Shown here: positions 25,227-32,733 of the stretch, in pieces | How the letters are laid out: every line of letters begins with the position of its first letter | Numbering within the stretch: the first letter of the stretch is position 1 | DNA from: an uncultured Verrucomicrobia subdivision 3 bacterium | GTDB taxonomy: Bacteria > Verrucomicrobiota > Verrucomicrobiia > Limisphaerales > UBA8199 | Length of the DNA: 32,733 bases | NCBI GenBank assembly: GCA_903913865.1 | Contig: CAIWMU010000036.1 | Span: 1-32,733 of the forward strand | Direction of reading: 5' to 3' | The notes under the pieces: model-generated | Seen by the model: only the letters and a program-made list of their open reading frames with translations | What the model was told of the DNA's origin: nothing | Databases searched by the model: none | Position numbers and translations under genes: made by a program

Positions 25227-26096
25227 TCATTCATCCTCCGGAATGCCGAGTTCTTTCAAGGTCTTCCTCAGCCATGCCAGCGATTTTTCAATCATGGGAC
25301 CGCCCTGCCCCTCGCATTCGATGCTGAGTGCGCCGGTGTAGCCGTGCTCGTGGAGCATTCGCAGGCAGGTCCGGATGTTGTCTGCATTGACCCCCTCCCC
25401 CAGGGAACACTGGCTGACGGCAATCCCCGTCTGCCCTCCGCGAACGGCCAGCGCGAGCGATTCGGAAACATCTTTCACATGGACGTGGCTCACCTTCCCG
25501 ATGAACCGCTTCAGGAATTCCACCGGATCCTGACCGGCGATGAATGTGTTTCCTGTGTCCATGTTCATCCGCAGGTATTGGCTCCTGCAAAATCCAAGCA
25601 TCTTCTCCATCATCTCGGGACGGGTGGTGAAATACCCGTGCGGTTCGATGTTGATAACCACCCCGTGGGCCTCGGCGACCTCGATGATCTGCTCGTAGCA
25701 ACGCTTCATCGAATCAAGCGCTTCGCCCTCACTCAACCCCTCCGGAGCATGGAGCCCATCCGTGGTATCCACACAGGTGCAGCCCATCATCTTTGCCCAG
25801 GCGATGGATTTCAGCACATAGGGCACTCCCCGGCTTGGACCATCCTTCCCCGAGAGGGGATAGGCGGCGTCCACCTGCGAAAAGCGGACACCGTAGCCAT
25901 CCATTTTGCGCAACAGCAGAGCGGGATCCTCATACAGGGCGACATGCGGTTGATAACCCAGCCCGTGAATCCAACTCACCCCATCGATCAACCCGCACTC
26001 GATGTGCCGGACCTGATTCTTCTGAGCCCACTGGAGGCATTTGTCGAACGACCAGTAGGCCGAATTGAAGGCGTCTGTGTGAAAGCCGATTTTCAT
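25227..26096 (-). CDS. Sugar-phosphate isomerase/epimerase-family TIM barrel
   Basis: The 289-residue cytoplasmic protein starts MKIGFHTDAFNS and has the AP endonuclease 2-like barrel. Likely metal ligands are E in VINIEPHGYF, D in MNMDTGNTF, H in HVHVKDVSE and E in LSIECEGQGG. Text such as VSHVHVKDV and CTCVDTTDGL fits xylose-isomerase-like and myo-inositol catabolic (IolE/IolI-like) proteins, but the exact reaction is unknown. ATG at 26096 is taken as the start; a TTG two codons upstream is less likely. It sits between the CHASE-domain gene and the exported paralogue on the same strand, in a group with a sugar symporter and a phosphofructokinase. The two barrels share little sequence beyond the fold, so they are unlikely to be a recent duplication. 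Confidence 0.82.
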   Translation of the reverse strand: MKIGFHTDAFNSAYWSFDKCLQWAQKNQVRHIECGLIDGVSWIHGLGYQPHVALYEDPALLLRKMDGYGVRFSQVDAAYPLSGKDGPSRGVPYVLKSIAWAKMMGCTCVDTTDGLHAPEGLSEGEALDSMKRCYEQIIEVAEAHGVVINIEPHGYFTTRPEMMEKMLGFCRSQYLRMNMDTGNTFIAGQDPVEFLKRFIGKVSHVHVKDVSESLALAVRGGQTGIAVSQCSLGEGVNADNIRTCLRMLHEHGYTGALSIECEGQGGPMIEKSLAWLRKTLKELGIPEDE

Positions 26097-26191
26097 AAGC
26101 AATTATGGTGACCTCCCCATCATGCCCCACAAGGTGCCTGTGTAAAGCCAATGTTTGGCGGCGTTCCCCGGGCATGAGGGCATGCTTCCGC

Positions 26192-29044
26192 TCAGATCGA
26201 AACACCGTGCTTCTTGAGGGCCTTCTTCAAGGCGTCCATCGCGGCGTGGAATTCACCGGACTTGATGCACCGCTCAAACTCCACATGGCCATCATGGGGG
26301 AAGGCTGAACGGAACGTCACCTTGTTGTCCTTCCAGCAGTCCTTCGCCCCCGGATCACCATCAACCAGCAGCGGCACGATGATCGCCACAGCCTTGCGCA
26401 GGGTCGGCAAATCGACCGCAACTGCCTGCACCGCCCTGCCACCGGAGGGCTTTTCCTCGCGCAGGTTCAAGGCCGCCTTCAGATCCATGATCAACGCCCC
26501 GAGAACCCCCTCCATCTCGGCCCAAATCGCCTCAATGTCACCCGGCTCGTAATGGTCATGAATCGCCCGCTCAAGAGTTGCCGCCGCACCATTTGCGGCC
26601 ACCGCGCCGATCTCCCCGGACTCCGTCTTGAGTGACCGGACCACCCGCCCGGCCTCATCAAACTCACCCCGCTCCAGCGCATTCCGGACCTTGATCGCTG
26701 AACCGGCCTGATGCTCCACGAATTGTGCCAGTTTCTGGAGATAGAGGACAGGATCCCCATCTGCCCAGGCCAGACCGTCCGCTGTAACCAAACCCTCGAC
26801 CACTGGCATATCCACCGGCTCCGCAGCATCCTCCTCAGGCACCGCCGGATTGGCCGCTTCCTCCACAGGAGTCTCGATCTGCACTTCCTCCGTGACCTCC
26901 TCCGGTTCAATGCCTGGGTCCGTGGCGGCTGGCTCGCTTTCGACGCTCTCCACCACTGTCTCCTTCAGGGGGGGCGGCGGCTCAATGACGGATTCAGAAC
27001 CCAATGGGGTCCCGGCTTCCAGCACTTCATCACGTTCCGGCTCGGGGGCAACCACCGGCGCCCCGAAAAGGTCCATCTGATCATCCCTGCGAACTTTTTT
27101 CCGCCGCGCCGGTTTCAGAACCGCTGCAGGCTCCAGTTCCGCAGCCACGACCGCCACCGGCTCCGTTGCTGCCCCGGTGATCTGAGCCACGGACTCCTCC
27201 CCAACAAGCACAACCGGCCCGGCATCCTCCTCCACGCTTTCGACCACAGCCTCAGTCGCAGGCTCAGGTTCCACCTTGGATTCGGTAACCGGCCCGGCCT
27301 GGTCTTCGGGCACTGGTGCCACTTCCTGAATACTCTCCTCAATTTCGTTGGAGGATTCCTCTGCTGCGGGTGGCTCGTTCAAAAAAACCAACTCCTCGAT
27401 AGGCTGAGCAGGGGCTTCCTCGGGAACCGGGGTTGCAACTGCCATGGCACTGCGTGCGGCAAGTTCCCCCTCCCTGAGGGCGATGGTGGCGAGGGCCTCC
27501 TCAAAATCTCTTTTGGATGCAGACAGTTCCGTGGCAAGTTCCGAAACCTGCCTCCTGTAAGATTCCAGTTCCCTCTGTCTGGCCTCCAGCTCCCCGGTAG
27601 TGAGCTTCGCCGTCACTGCCTGCTGTGCCTGAACAGCGGCACCCGCCGCTTCAGCCTTCTGCGCTGCCTCGAGCAGGGTCCCAAGATCTTTCATCTCCCG
27701 TGCCATCCGCGCGAACTCCTTTGCCCGCAGCGCCTCCGATTCCTTCCCGGCCCGCACCGCCTCATCCAGTCGCTCAGTCGTTTCACGGACCTGCTCCAGG
27801 GCCGCTGCAAGAACCGCAGCGGATGCCTTTTCGCCGGCCTCTCTGGCGCTGACCGCCTTCTGACTCTCACGCAAAGCGGTCTCCAGCCGCAGTTGCAGTT
27901 CCGCAGAGGCCTTTTGGGATCTGGCCAGATCCTCACGCAGAGCCGCCCCATCCTGCCGGGCCTTGAGAAACGCCTGCTCTGTCAGCAACTGGGTCTCCCT
28001 GTGGTGCGCCGAGGCTTCCTTGAGATTGGTGTTTGCAAGTTCCAGTTCCGCCTCCAGTTTTGCCTGCGCATCCTTTGAAGCCCGGGCCTCCTGCTGGGCA
28101 AGCCCCTCCGCGCGGGTGACCTGACGAAGTTGCTCCTGCATCTGCAGGAGATCCGCATCCAACCCACGAAGGCTCTGGAACAAATTCACGACCGCACACA
28201 ACAATCCGGCAACGAACAGTGCCAGCAACAGTTCCGCACCCGCACGCCAGACATCGAACCATCCACCGACAGGCTCCAACGCCAGGCGGAATTCCAGTGA
28301 ACCCACCCGGATGCTTTGTTGCACGGCACTCCCAAGCCGCAAACCATCCGTGCCCACCAACGCCTTGTATCCCCGGGTTTCCGCCAAAGCGGGCAGAAGC
28401 GCATACTTGTATCCCCTGCGGCGCACATCATCCAGACGGGCCCACTCGGCAACGTCCTGAAACCGGACTGAAACGGCCACAAGGCCCCAGAAACTCTCCA
28501 CCCCGTTCCGCGCCCGCTCGAAAAGGGGCACCCGCACCACCAACCCCTTGCCGCCACGCATGTCAACCGGCCCGCAAACAGTGGTCTGCCGTCTCTGGAT
28601 GGTTGCCGCCACCCCGGCAGCCTGCCTGGGATCTGTCCGCACGTTTACCTCCAGCAGGTGCTCGTTTCCATTCCTGGGCACCACATCCCGCACCACCCCG
28701 GAGGGCTGCAGTTCAATCGCTGCAAGTGCGGGCCGCGTCGCGAGCAATCCGGCGGCAACGCCGGCAAAGCCCGGAATGCCACCACCCACCGCCTGCCTGC
28801 CATGAACAGCAAGGATGTCGGCTGCGGAGAGTGCCTGCTGGAGCTGGGTCTCCATCAGTGCCGCGCGCGCCTGCACCTCGACCCGCGCCTCGTAACGATG
28901 GTCCTCCAACCGGTTGACAGCCCTCCACACCACCAGCCCCACACCGGTGAGCAGGGCCACCACCAGCACGACAATCGCGGGCCGGATCAACGGTGCGGAC
29001 CGGGGTGCCTCCCCGCCAGCCTCGGGCAATTTGAACATGTTCAT
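26192..29044 (-). CDS. Membrane CHASE-domain protein with coiled coil and degenerate Hpt domain
   Basis: The 950-residue protein has a transmembrane helix at about residues 19-41, a periplasmic CHASE-like sensor (about 45-265; IELQPSGVVRDVVPRNGNEH and FWGLVAVSVRF), and a second helix at about 268-290. A long Ala/Glu/Gln-rich coiled coil (about 290-540) and a Pro/Glu/Val-rich acidic linker (about 540-770) follow. The C-terminal 170 residues look like the Hpt domain and tail of hybrid kinases (RSLKTESGEIGA; LPTLRKAVAII; EFHAAMDALKKAL). The phosphorylatable His of the usual HSLKG motif is Arg (R803). No histidine kinase, receiver or output enzyme domain is present. A signalling scaffold or decoy is my inference. 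It starts at ATG 29044, 48 bases after the symporter gene, and may sense a ligand linked to that sugar system. Confidence 0.8.
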   Translation of the reverse strand: MNMFKLPEAGGEAPRSAPLIRPAIVVLVVALLTGVGLVVWRAVNRLEDHRYEARVEVQARAALMETQLQQALSAADILAVHGRQAVGGGIPGFAGVAAGLLATRPALAAIELQPSGVVRDVVPRNGNEHLLEVNVRTDPRQAAGVAATIQRRQTTVCGPVDMRGGKGLVVRVPLFERARNGVESFWGLVAVSVRFQDVAEWARLDDVRRRGYKYALLPALAETRGYKALVGTDGLRLGSAVQQSIRVGSLEFRLALEPVGGWFDVWRAGAELLLALFVAGLLCAVVNLFQSLRGLDADLLQMQEQLRQVTRAEGLAQQEARASKDAQAKLEAELELANTNLKEASAHHRETQLLTEQAFLKARQDGAALREDLARSQKASAELQLRLETALRESQKAVSAREAGEKASAAVLAAALEQVRETTERLDEAVRAGKESEALRAKEFARMAREMKDLGTLLEAAQKAEAAGAAVQAQQAVTAKLTTGELEARQRELESYRRQVSELATELSASKRDFEEALATIALREGELAARSAMAVATPVPEEAPAQPIEELVFLNEPPAAEESSNEIEESIQEVAPVPEDQAGPVTESKVEPEPATEAVVESVEEDAGPVVLVGEESVAQITGAATEPVAVVAAELEPAAVLKPARRKKVRRDDQMDLFGAPVVAPEPERDEVLEAGTPLGSESVIEPPPPLKETVVESVESEPAATDPGIEPEEVTEEVQIETPVEEAANPAVPEEDAAEPVDMPVVEGLVTADGLAWADGDPVLYLQKLAQFVEHQAGSAIKVRNALERGEFDEAGRVVRSLKTESGEIGAVAANGAAATLERAIHDHYEPGDIEAIWAEMEGVLGALIMDLKAALNLREEKPSGGRAVQAVAVDLPTLRKAVAIIVPLLVDGDPGAKDCWKDNKVTFRSAFPHDGHVEFERCIKSGEFHAAMDALKKALKKHGVSI

Positions 29045-29092
29045 GGATTCAAAATCTCTCTAGCCACCACAGCACTCACGCAGCCCGGAACC

Positions 29093-30580
29093 TCACCCCG
29101 CAGCACTCTGAACTTTGCCGCCCGCAGGGATCCGCCCGGCGCGATAACCATACAAACCATAAAAAGCGATATACCCAAAAGCCGCCATCGGCACCACAAA
29201 AGAAAATTGGATCCCGGCGGCATCCGCCACCGCACCCTGGATCGGCGGCAGGAGCGCCCCGCCCAGAATGGCGAGCACAAGAAGCGAGGATGCCTGGCTT
29301 TTCAACGGCCCCAACCCCTCAATGGCCAGTGAAAAAATGTTCGACCACATCACCGAACAGAACAATCCCACACCCAGAATCGCCCACTTGGCCGTCTCTC
29401 CCGCCCCGGCCATCCCCACCGCCAGCAGCAGGATGATGATTCCACTGAAGACCGCCAGCATCCGCTGCGGACTGGATTCCCCGAGAAAAAAGCCCGCCAG
29501 AAGCACCAGCAGCAGTGCCCCGTAATGCATCGCGTTCCCGAAGCTGCAGAGTTCGGCCGCCTGATGCCAATCCTGATGCAACAGGGTGCCGATCCGTGGC
29601 AGGGCCAGAATCACTAGAAACGCCGTCAATGGCACGCACACCACAAGCAGGTGTTTCACCTGCCGTGACAGGTCGCTCAGGGCGAACGCCCCCATGAACC
29701 GCCCGATCATCAACCCGCCCCAGTAATAGGCGAGGTAACTGCTCGCCACATCCTTCGCAATCCCCCCAAGCCGTGGAGTGCCCAGCACATTTACAATCGC
29801 ACTCCCCACCGCCACCTCGCCCCCCACATACATGAAGATCGCCACCATGCCCAATACCGTGTGGGGATGCTTCAACGCTCCGCCCCCCTCCTCAATCCGG
29901 TCCGTGTTTGTAAAATCGGGCAGATGCGCCAGCTTGAAAAAGACGGCCAGCATCAGGAACACTGCCGCAAACCCAAGGTAAGGCATCTTCACAGAATCGG
30001 CCCCATGGGTCCCGGCCCGCATGAACACGCTGAAAATCAGCCACCCGGCAATGATCGGCCCGATCGTTGTTCCGAAGGAGTTGAATCCCTGCGAAAGGTT
30101 CAGCCTGCTGGAAGCCGTCCGCTCCGGACCGAGGATCGTGACATAGGGGTTTGCCGCAATCTGGAGCATCGCAAATCCAAGCCCGACCACGAACAGTGCC
30201 ACAAGGAAGAATGGATAGGAGGCAGCCGTCGCTGCCGGATAAAACAGGGCGCTGCCCACTGCGGCAATGATCAGACCCAGGATCACCCCGTTCTTGTAGC
30301 CGATCCGGTTGATCGGATCGCCGGAGACCATCGAAACCAGGTAATACACCAGGCCACCCACCGCGTAGGCCCCGAAAAAGGCGAACTGCACCAGCATCGC
30401 CTCGAAGTAGGTCAGCGTGAAGGCCTCCTTGAACTGGGGAATAAGAATGTCATTCCACACCGTCATGAAGCCCCACATGAAGAACAAAACCGTCATGATC
30501 GCAAAGGGGCCCCGGAAGGAGCCAACCGCCTTCGCCCCGGGACCATTGGCGGTGGGAACGCTGGTGTTGATGTTTGACAT
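29093..30580 (-). CDS. FucP-type sugar:proton symporter (MFS)
   Basis: The 495-residue protein has about twelve membrane helices and the FucP/GluP family text FFMWGFMTVWNDILIPQFK near residue 35, where the WGF...N-D pattern is typical. Others are AFFGAYAVGGLVYY, GLGFAMLQIAANPYV and RLNLSQGFNSFGTTIGPI. The family imports L-fucose, glucose, galactose or similar sugars with protons; which sugar is used here cannot be told. The start is ATG at 30580 with a good GGTGGAG Shine-Dalgarno site just upstream; a GTG within that site is the other option. It lies 70 bases after the phosphofructokinase stop on the same strand. A weak hairpin is the only possible break between them, so the two may be one transcript. 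Confidence 0.9.
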   Translation of the reverse strand: MSNINTSVPTANGPGAKAVGSFRGPFAIMTVLFFMWGFMTVWNDILIPQFKEAFTLTYFEAMLVQFAFFGAYAVGGLVYYLVSMVSGDPINRIGYKNGVILGLIIAAVGSALFYPAATAASYPFFLVALFVVGLGFAMLQIAANPYVTILGPERTASSRLNLSQGFNSFGTTIGPIIAGWLIFSVFMRAGTHGADSVKMPYLGFAAVFLMLAVFFKLAHLPDFTNTDRIEEGGGALKHPHTVLGMVAIFMYVGGEVAVGSAIVNVLGTPRLGGIAKDVASSYLAYYWGGLMIGRFMGAFALSDLSRQVKHLLVVCVPLTAFLVILALPRIGTLLHQDWHQAAELCSFGNAMHYGALLLVLLAGFFLGESSPQRMLAVFSGIIILLLAVGMAGAGETAKWAILGVGLFCSVMWSNIFSLAIEGLGPLKSQASSLLVLAILGGALLPPIQGAVADAAGIQFSFVVPMAAFGYIAFYGLYGYRAGRIPAGGKVQSAAG

Positions 30581-30626
30581 GATCTCCACCTTATAACAAA
30601 GAGACCGCCGGTTTCCAGAACTTAAC

Positions 30627-30640
30627 CACCGAAAACGGTG
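30627..30640. terminator. Small hairpin between PFK and symporter genes
   Basis: CACCG-AAAA-CGGTG forms a perfect 5-bp stem with a four-base loop, 10 bases after the phosphofructokinase stop. There is no T run on the minus strand, so it is more likely an attenuating or RNA-processing hairpin than a full terminator. Confidence 0.3.
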
Positions 30641-30650
30641 TTCCCTGCGA

Positions 30651-31918
30651 TCAGGTGAACCGGGCCGGTTGGCCGGTGCTGGAAAGAACGGCCTGCCACA
30701 GCTGGCTGTCAGGATCTATCCGCTTTCGCTCCCGGGCCAGCATCGTGATCGGGATGTGGATGAACAGGTCGTGCAGGTTCCCGATCACCAGACCTGTCTT
30801 CCCCGCCATGGCGGCATGGACCGCCTGCCGCGCAAACAGGTCGCACAGGATCGCATCCTCGGCATCCGCCTTCACGCTCCGGATCAGGTAGTTCGGATCA
30901 AAATACCGCAGGGTCGCCGGTATCCCCCTGCCCTTGAAATGGGCCTCAATCTTCTGGCGGAGAAACAGGCCGATGTCCTGAAGTTTCACATTGCCGGAAG
31001 CGTCCCGTTCCAGCCCTGCCTGCTCTGTCTTCAGCAAATCCTGCCCAGCCCCCTCGGCAACCACGATCACCGCATGCCTCCGGCGGAGCACCCGCTTCTC
31101 CAGCGCAGCTAGAAATCCGTTTTCACCCTCCAGCTTGAACGGCACCTCCGGGATCAGGGTGAAATTCACGTCCTGACTCGCAATGGTCGCCCCCACGGCG
31201 ATGAACCCGGCATCGCGCCCCATCAATTTGACGAGCGAAATGCCATTCTCAACGCTGTGTGCCTCGTTGTGGGCGCAAGCCAGCACCCGCGCCGCCTCCT
31301 CAACCGCTGTTTGAAACCCGAATGTCCGGGCCACGTAGGCAACATCGTTGTCCACCGTCTTCGGAACCCCGACAACCGCCAGGTTGTGCCCTCGTCGTTG
31401 GGCCTCAAGATAGAGATCGTTGCCTCCCCGCTGGGTGCCATCCCCGCCGATCGTGAACAGGATGTCCACCCCCAGCCGGATCAGGTTGTCCACAGCAATC
31501 ACCGTATCCACAGGTCCACGGGAGGTGTCCAGCACGGTCCCGCCCTCCCGGTGGATATCGTCAACATAGTCGGGACTGAGCTCGATCGGCGATTCGCCCC
31601 GCGCCGGATCAAGACCCTTGTAGCCGCCCCGGAACCCCAGCACTTGTGTCACCCCGTAACGGTGATGCAGCTCCAAAAAGAGGGAACGGATCACGTTGTT
31701 CAATCCCGGGCACAGCCCGCCACAGGTGACAATCCCCGCCCGGGTCCGGGGACCATCAAAAAGAGCCGCGCCCTCGGTCCAGCCAGTTCAAAGCTGAGTC
31801 CATCCCCGCCCTGGTTCGTTCCATCCTGTATGATGGATACCGGCACCCGGGGCGTATCCGAAACGGTCTGCTGGTAGGGCGATGGAAACCGGCATTCTCC
31901 AAGTGTGGCGATACTCAT
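30651..31918 (-). CDS. 6-phosphofructokinase (TP0108-type), frameshifted near the N-terminus
   Basis: The enzyme phosphorylates fructose 6-phosphate in glycolysis. The main frame holds TIGGDGTQRGG and VPKTVDNDV. Gly after the Asp of GGDG together with Lys in PKT is the combination known from the ATP-using clade that groups with pyrophosphate enzymes, so ATP use is likely but not certain. The catalytic start of the family, GIVTCGGLCPGLNNVIRS, is present, but in this frame a stop (TGA) lies just upstream of TGWTEGAALFDGPR. The expected N-terminus (MSIATLGECRFPSPYQ ... FELAGPRARLF, ATG at 31918) is in another frame. One extra A in the A5 run at 31758-31762 joins them through RLFFDGPRTRAG and gives about 422 residues, a normal length. 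This is a second homopolymer indel in the window. Confidence 0.85.
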
Positions 31919-32190
31919 GCCCCCAATGTTGCCCCCCCGGACGGAATTCGTCAACCAACCGGCAAATTGCCCGCTTACGGAACGTATGCCTGAACGATCT
32001 GGGAGTCCTGTGAACGTGGGGGCGGTGGGGAGTTTGGTGTGCCGCTTCTGGCATCGATCCTCACCTGCGGCCTCCGCAGATGGTTCATGACGACAGCGGC
32101 GCGGGACGATTCTGGCGGTTGGAACATTGCCTGCCTGGCTGACTGGGGTTGCCCCTTGTCAAAAAGCATCCCGTGAGTCAGATTTGAACC
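31919..32190. other. Divergent intergenic region, no gene seen
   Basis: These 272 bases separate the phosphofructokinase and antitoxin genes and should contain both promoters. I see a perfect hairpin CTGCGG-CCT-CCGCAG at 32065-32079. On the plus strand, TTGTCA at 32157-32162 is a possible -35 box upstream of the antitoxin, but no good -10 box follows at the right distance. No coding or RNA gene is evident. Confidence 0.4.
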
Positions 32191-32490
32191 ATGCCGATGT
32201 CCCTGGATCATTTTGTGGATGAAACCCGTGAAATGCCGGCGGAAGTCGTGTCGGAGCTCGTTGACCGCATTATGCTGGCCCGGCATGGGGGCCTTGAGCA
32301 GTCCGTCGGGGCCGCTTGGAAGACCGAGACGGACCGCCGCATAGCGGAAATCGAATCCGGGAAGGTGGAAGGGGTGCCACTCGAAGCATCCCTGGCCCGT
32401 GCCCGCAAAATCGTCGGGCTGTGAAATAGATGACTCACATTTTCGCAGATGGGAAATGGTCTGCTTCCGGCATCTGCGGTAATCTGCGGA
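32074..32490. repeat. CATCTGCGG words flanking the antitoxin gene
   Basis: CCGCAGATG at 32074-32082 is the inverted form of CATCTGCGG at 32471-32479, which is directly repeated as AATCTGCGGA at 32481-32490. A similar TCGCAGATGG occurs near 32444. The nine-base inverted pair encloses the antitoxin gene. I recall related ATCTGCGTAATCTGCGGA text as a dispersed intergenic motif in Verrucomicrobiota and Planctomycetota, often near toxin-antitoxin genes; the link is from memory. Confidence 0.4.
32191..32424 (+). CDS. Addiction-module antitoxin (unstable antitoxin family), apparently solitary
   Basis: The 77-residue protein fits the small helical addiction-module component family (Unstab_antitox, PF09720). 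It has a short N-terminal helix (MSLDHFVDETREMPAEVVSELVDRI) and the conserved W-x-x-E-x-x-R-R-I-x-E-I-x-x-G-K-V-E pattern, here AAWKTETDRRIAEIESGKVE. Such proteins normally pair with a RelE/ParE-type toxin encoded immediately downstream. Here the next 300 bases contain no toxin-like frame, so the gene is either a solitary antitoxin, a remnant or separated from its toxin beyond the window. ATG at 32191 or the one two codons later (32197) may be used; neither has a clear ribosome binding site. Confidence 0.75.
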   Translation: MPMSLDHFVDETREMPAEVVSELVDRIMLARHGGLEQSVGAAWKTETDRRIAEIESGKVEGVPLEASLARARKIVGL

Positions 32491-32623
32491 CAATTATGGG
32501 CCTTGGAATTCTTTTGGCATGACCCACTTTTTTGCGTGACAAACTGATGGGTCGGGTGTCTGTTTAAACAATGGTGACGCTTTCTCAGGTCGCCGGGTGG
32601 AACATGAAATCGTGAAGGGAACA

Positions 32624-32733
32624 ATGAAATCGCTCAAACTTCCGAAGATATTGCCGCTTGAATATCCGCCCCGGGTCCATGCCCGGCAGGCTCGGAGCCT
32701 GGCCCTGTCCCATGTCGCGAGTCCACCGTTGGC
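32624..32733 (+). CDS. Possible partial gene running off the window
   Basis: ATG at 32624 with GAAGGGA just upstream opens a frame that stays open for 36 codons to the window end (MKSLKLPKILPLEYPPRVHA...). I do not recognise the product, and a short open run in GC-rich DNA can occur by chance. The upstream 199 bases (32425-32623) hold only the CATCTGCGG words and a GACCCA/TGGGTC inverted pair. Confidence 0.25.
   Translation, partial: MKSLKLPKILPLEYPPRVHARQARSLALSHVASPPL

Noticed and set aside
24630-26111. Open frame of 493 codons opposite both isomerase genes
   Set aside because: It spans two real genes and the gap between them, which a true gene would not do.
26711-28078. Long open frame of 455 codons on the plus strand within the CHASE gene
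   Set aside because: It is antisense to a gene with clear domain text. Its His/Arg/Leu-rich product has no motif, and long antisense frames are expected in GC-rich coding DNA.
1-32733. CRISPR array or cas genes
   Set aside because: No regularly spaced short repeats and no Cas-like proteins were seen on either strand.

Overview
The window looks like a chromosomal stretch of a free-living, sugar-degrading member of the Verrucomicrobiota. Supporting signs are high GC, a 41-residue very basic protein of a type I associate with that phylum, large exported multi-domain glycosidases with LamG and Ig-like modules, Tat-exported sugar isomerase-like proteins, a FucP-type sugar transporter and few clear Shine-Dalgarno sites. 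The phylum is an inference from gene types; no rRNA marker is present.

Layout. (1) 9-2453: a complete two-gene insertion sequence (DUF6788-like protein plus an IS4-superfamily DDE transposase) with 14-bp terminal inverted repeats. It sits inside, and truncates, a C5-cytosine DNA methyltransferase gene on the minus strand (to 3477). About 650 bases without a recognisable gene follow. (2) 4127-6110, minus: a secreted GH16 laminarinase-like glucanase, frameshifted in an 8-C run, translationally coupled to a small membrane protein. (3) 6184-9749, minus: a sulfur block of a siroheme sulfite reductase (CysI type), a YeiH/UPF0324 transporter with an unusual insertion, and a 57-residue membrane peptide missed by length cut-offs. 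(4) 9908-11137: an FmdB-type zinc ribbon protein, a structured intergenic region that may be a small RNA, a strong terminator, the small basic protein and a divergent lipoprotein. (5) 11197-24014: three very large exported proteins (Tat-exported GH116 glycosidase, LamG/purple-acid-phosphatase-like protein, GH43 arabinanase with three LamG+Ig units), interrupted by a tRNA-Ser(GGA) gene and an orphan N4/N6 DNA methyltransferase. (6) 24016-24293: a dense palindromic intergenic repeat. (7) 24294-31918, minus: a co-directional sugar-use group of phosphofructokinase (frameshifted in an A5 run), FucP-type permease, a membrane CHASE/coiled-coil protein ending in a degenerate Hpt domain, and two sugar-phosphate isomerase/epimerase-type TIM barrels. 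(8) 32191-32424: a solitary addiction-module antitoxin with CATCTGCGG words on both sides.

Taken together the cell would cut beta-glucans, arabinan and glycosides outside, import the sugar by a proton symporter, isomerise it and feed it to glycolysis, with a local sulfate-assimilation cassette. I do not see a clear new defence system. The items I find most unusual are the kinase-less CHASE-pseudoHpt protein, the structured intergenic region near 10.2 kb, the palindromic element at 24.0-24.3 kb and the IS-broken methyltransferase. Two independent single-base homopolymer shifts (GH16 and PFK) suggest either sequence errors or real gene decay.
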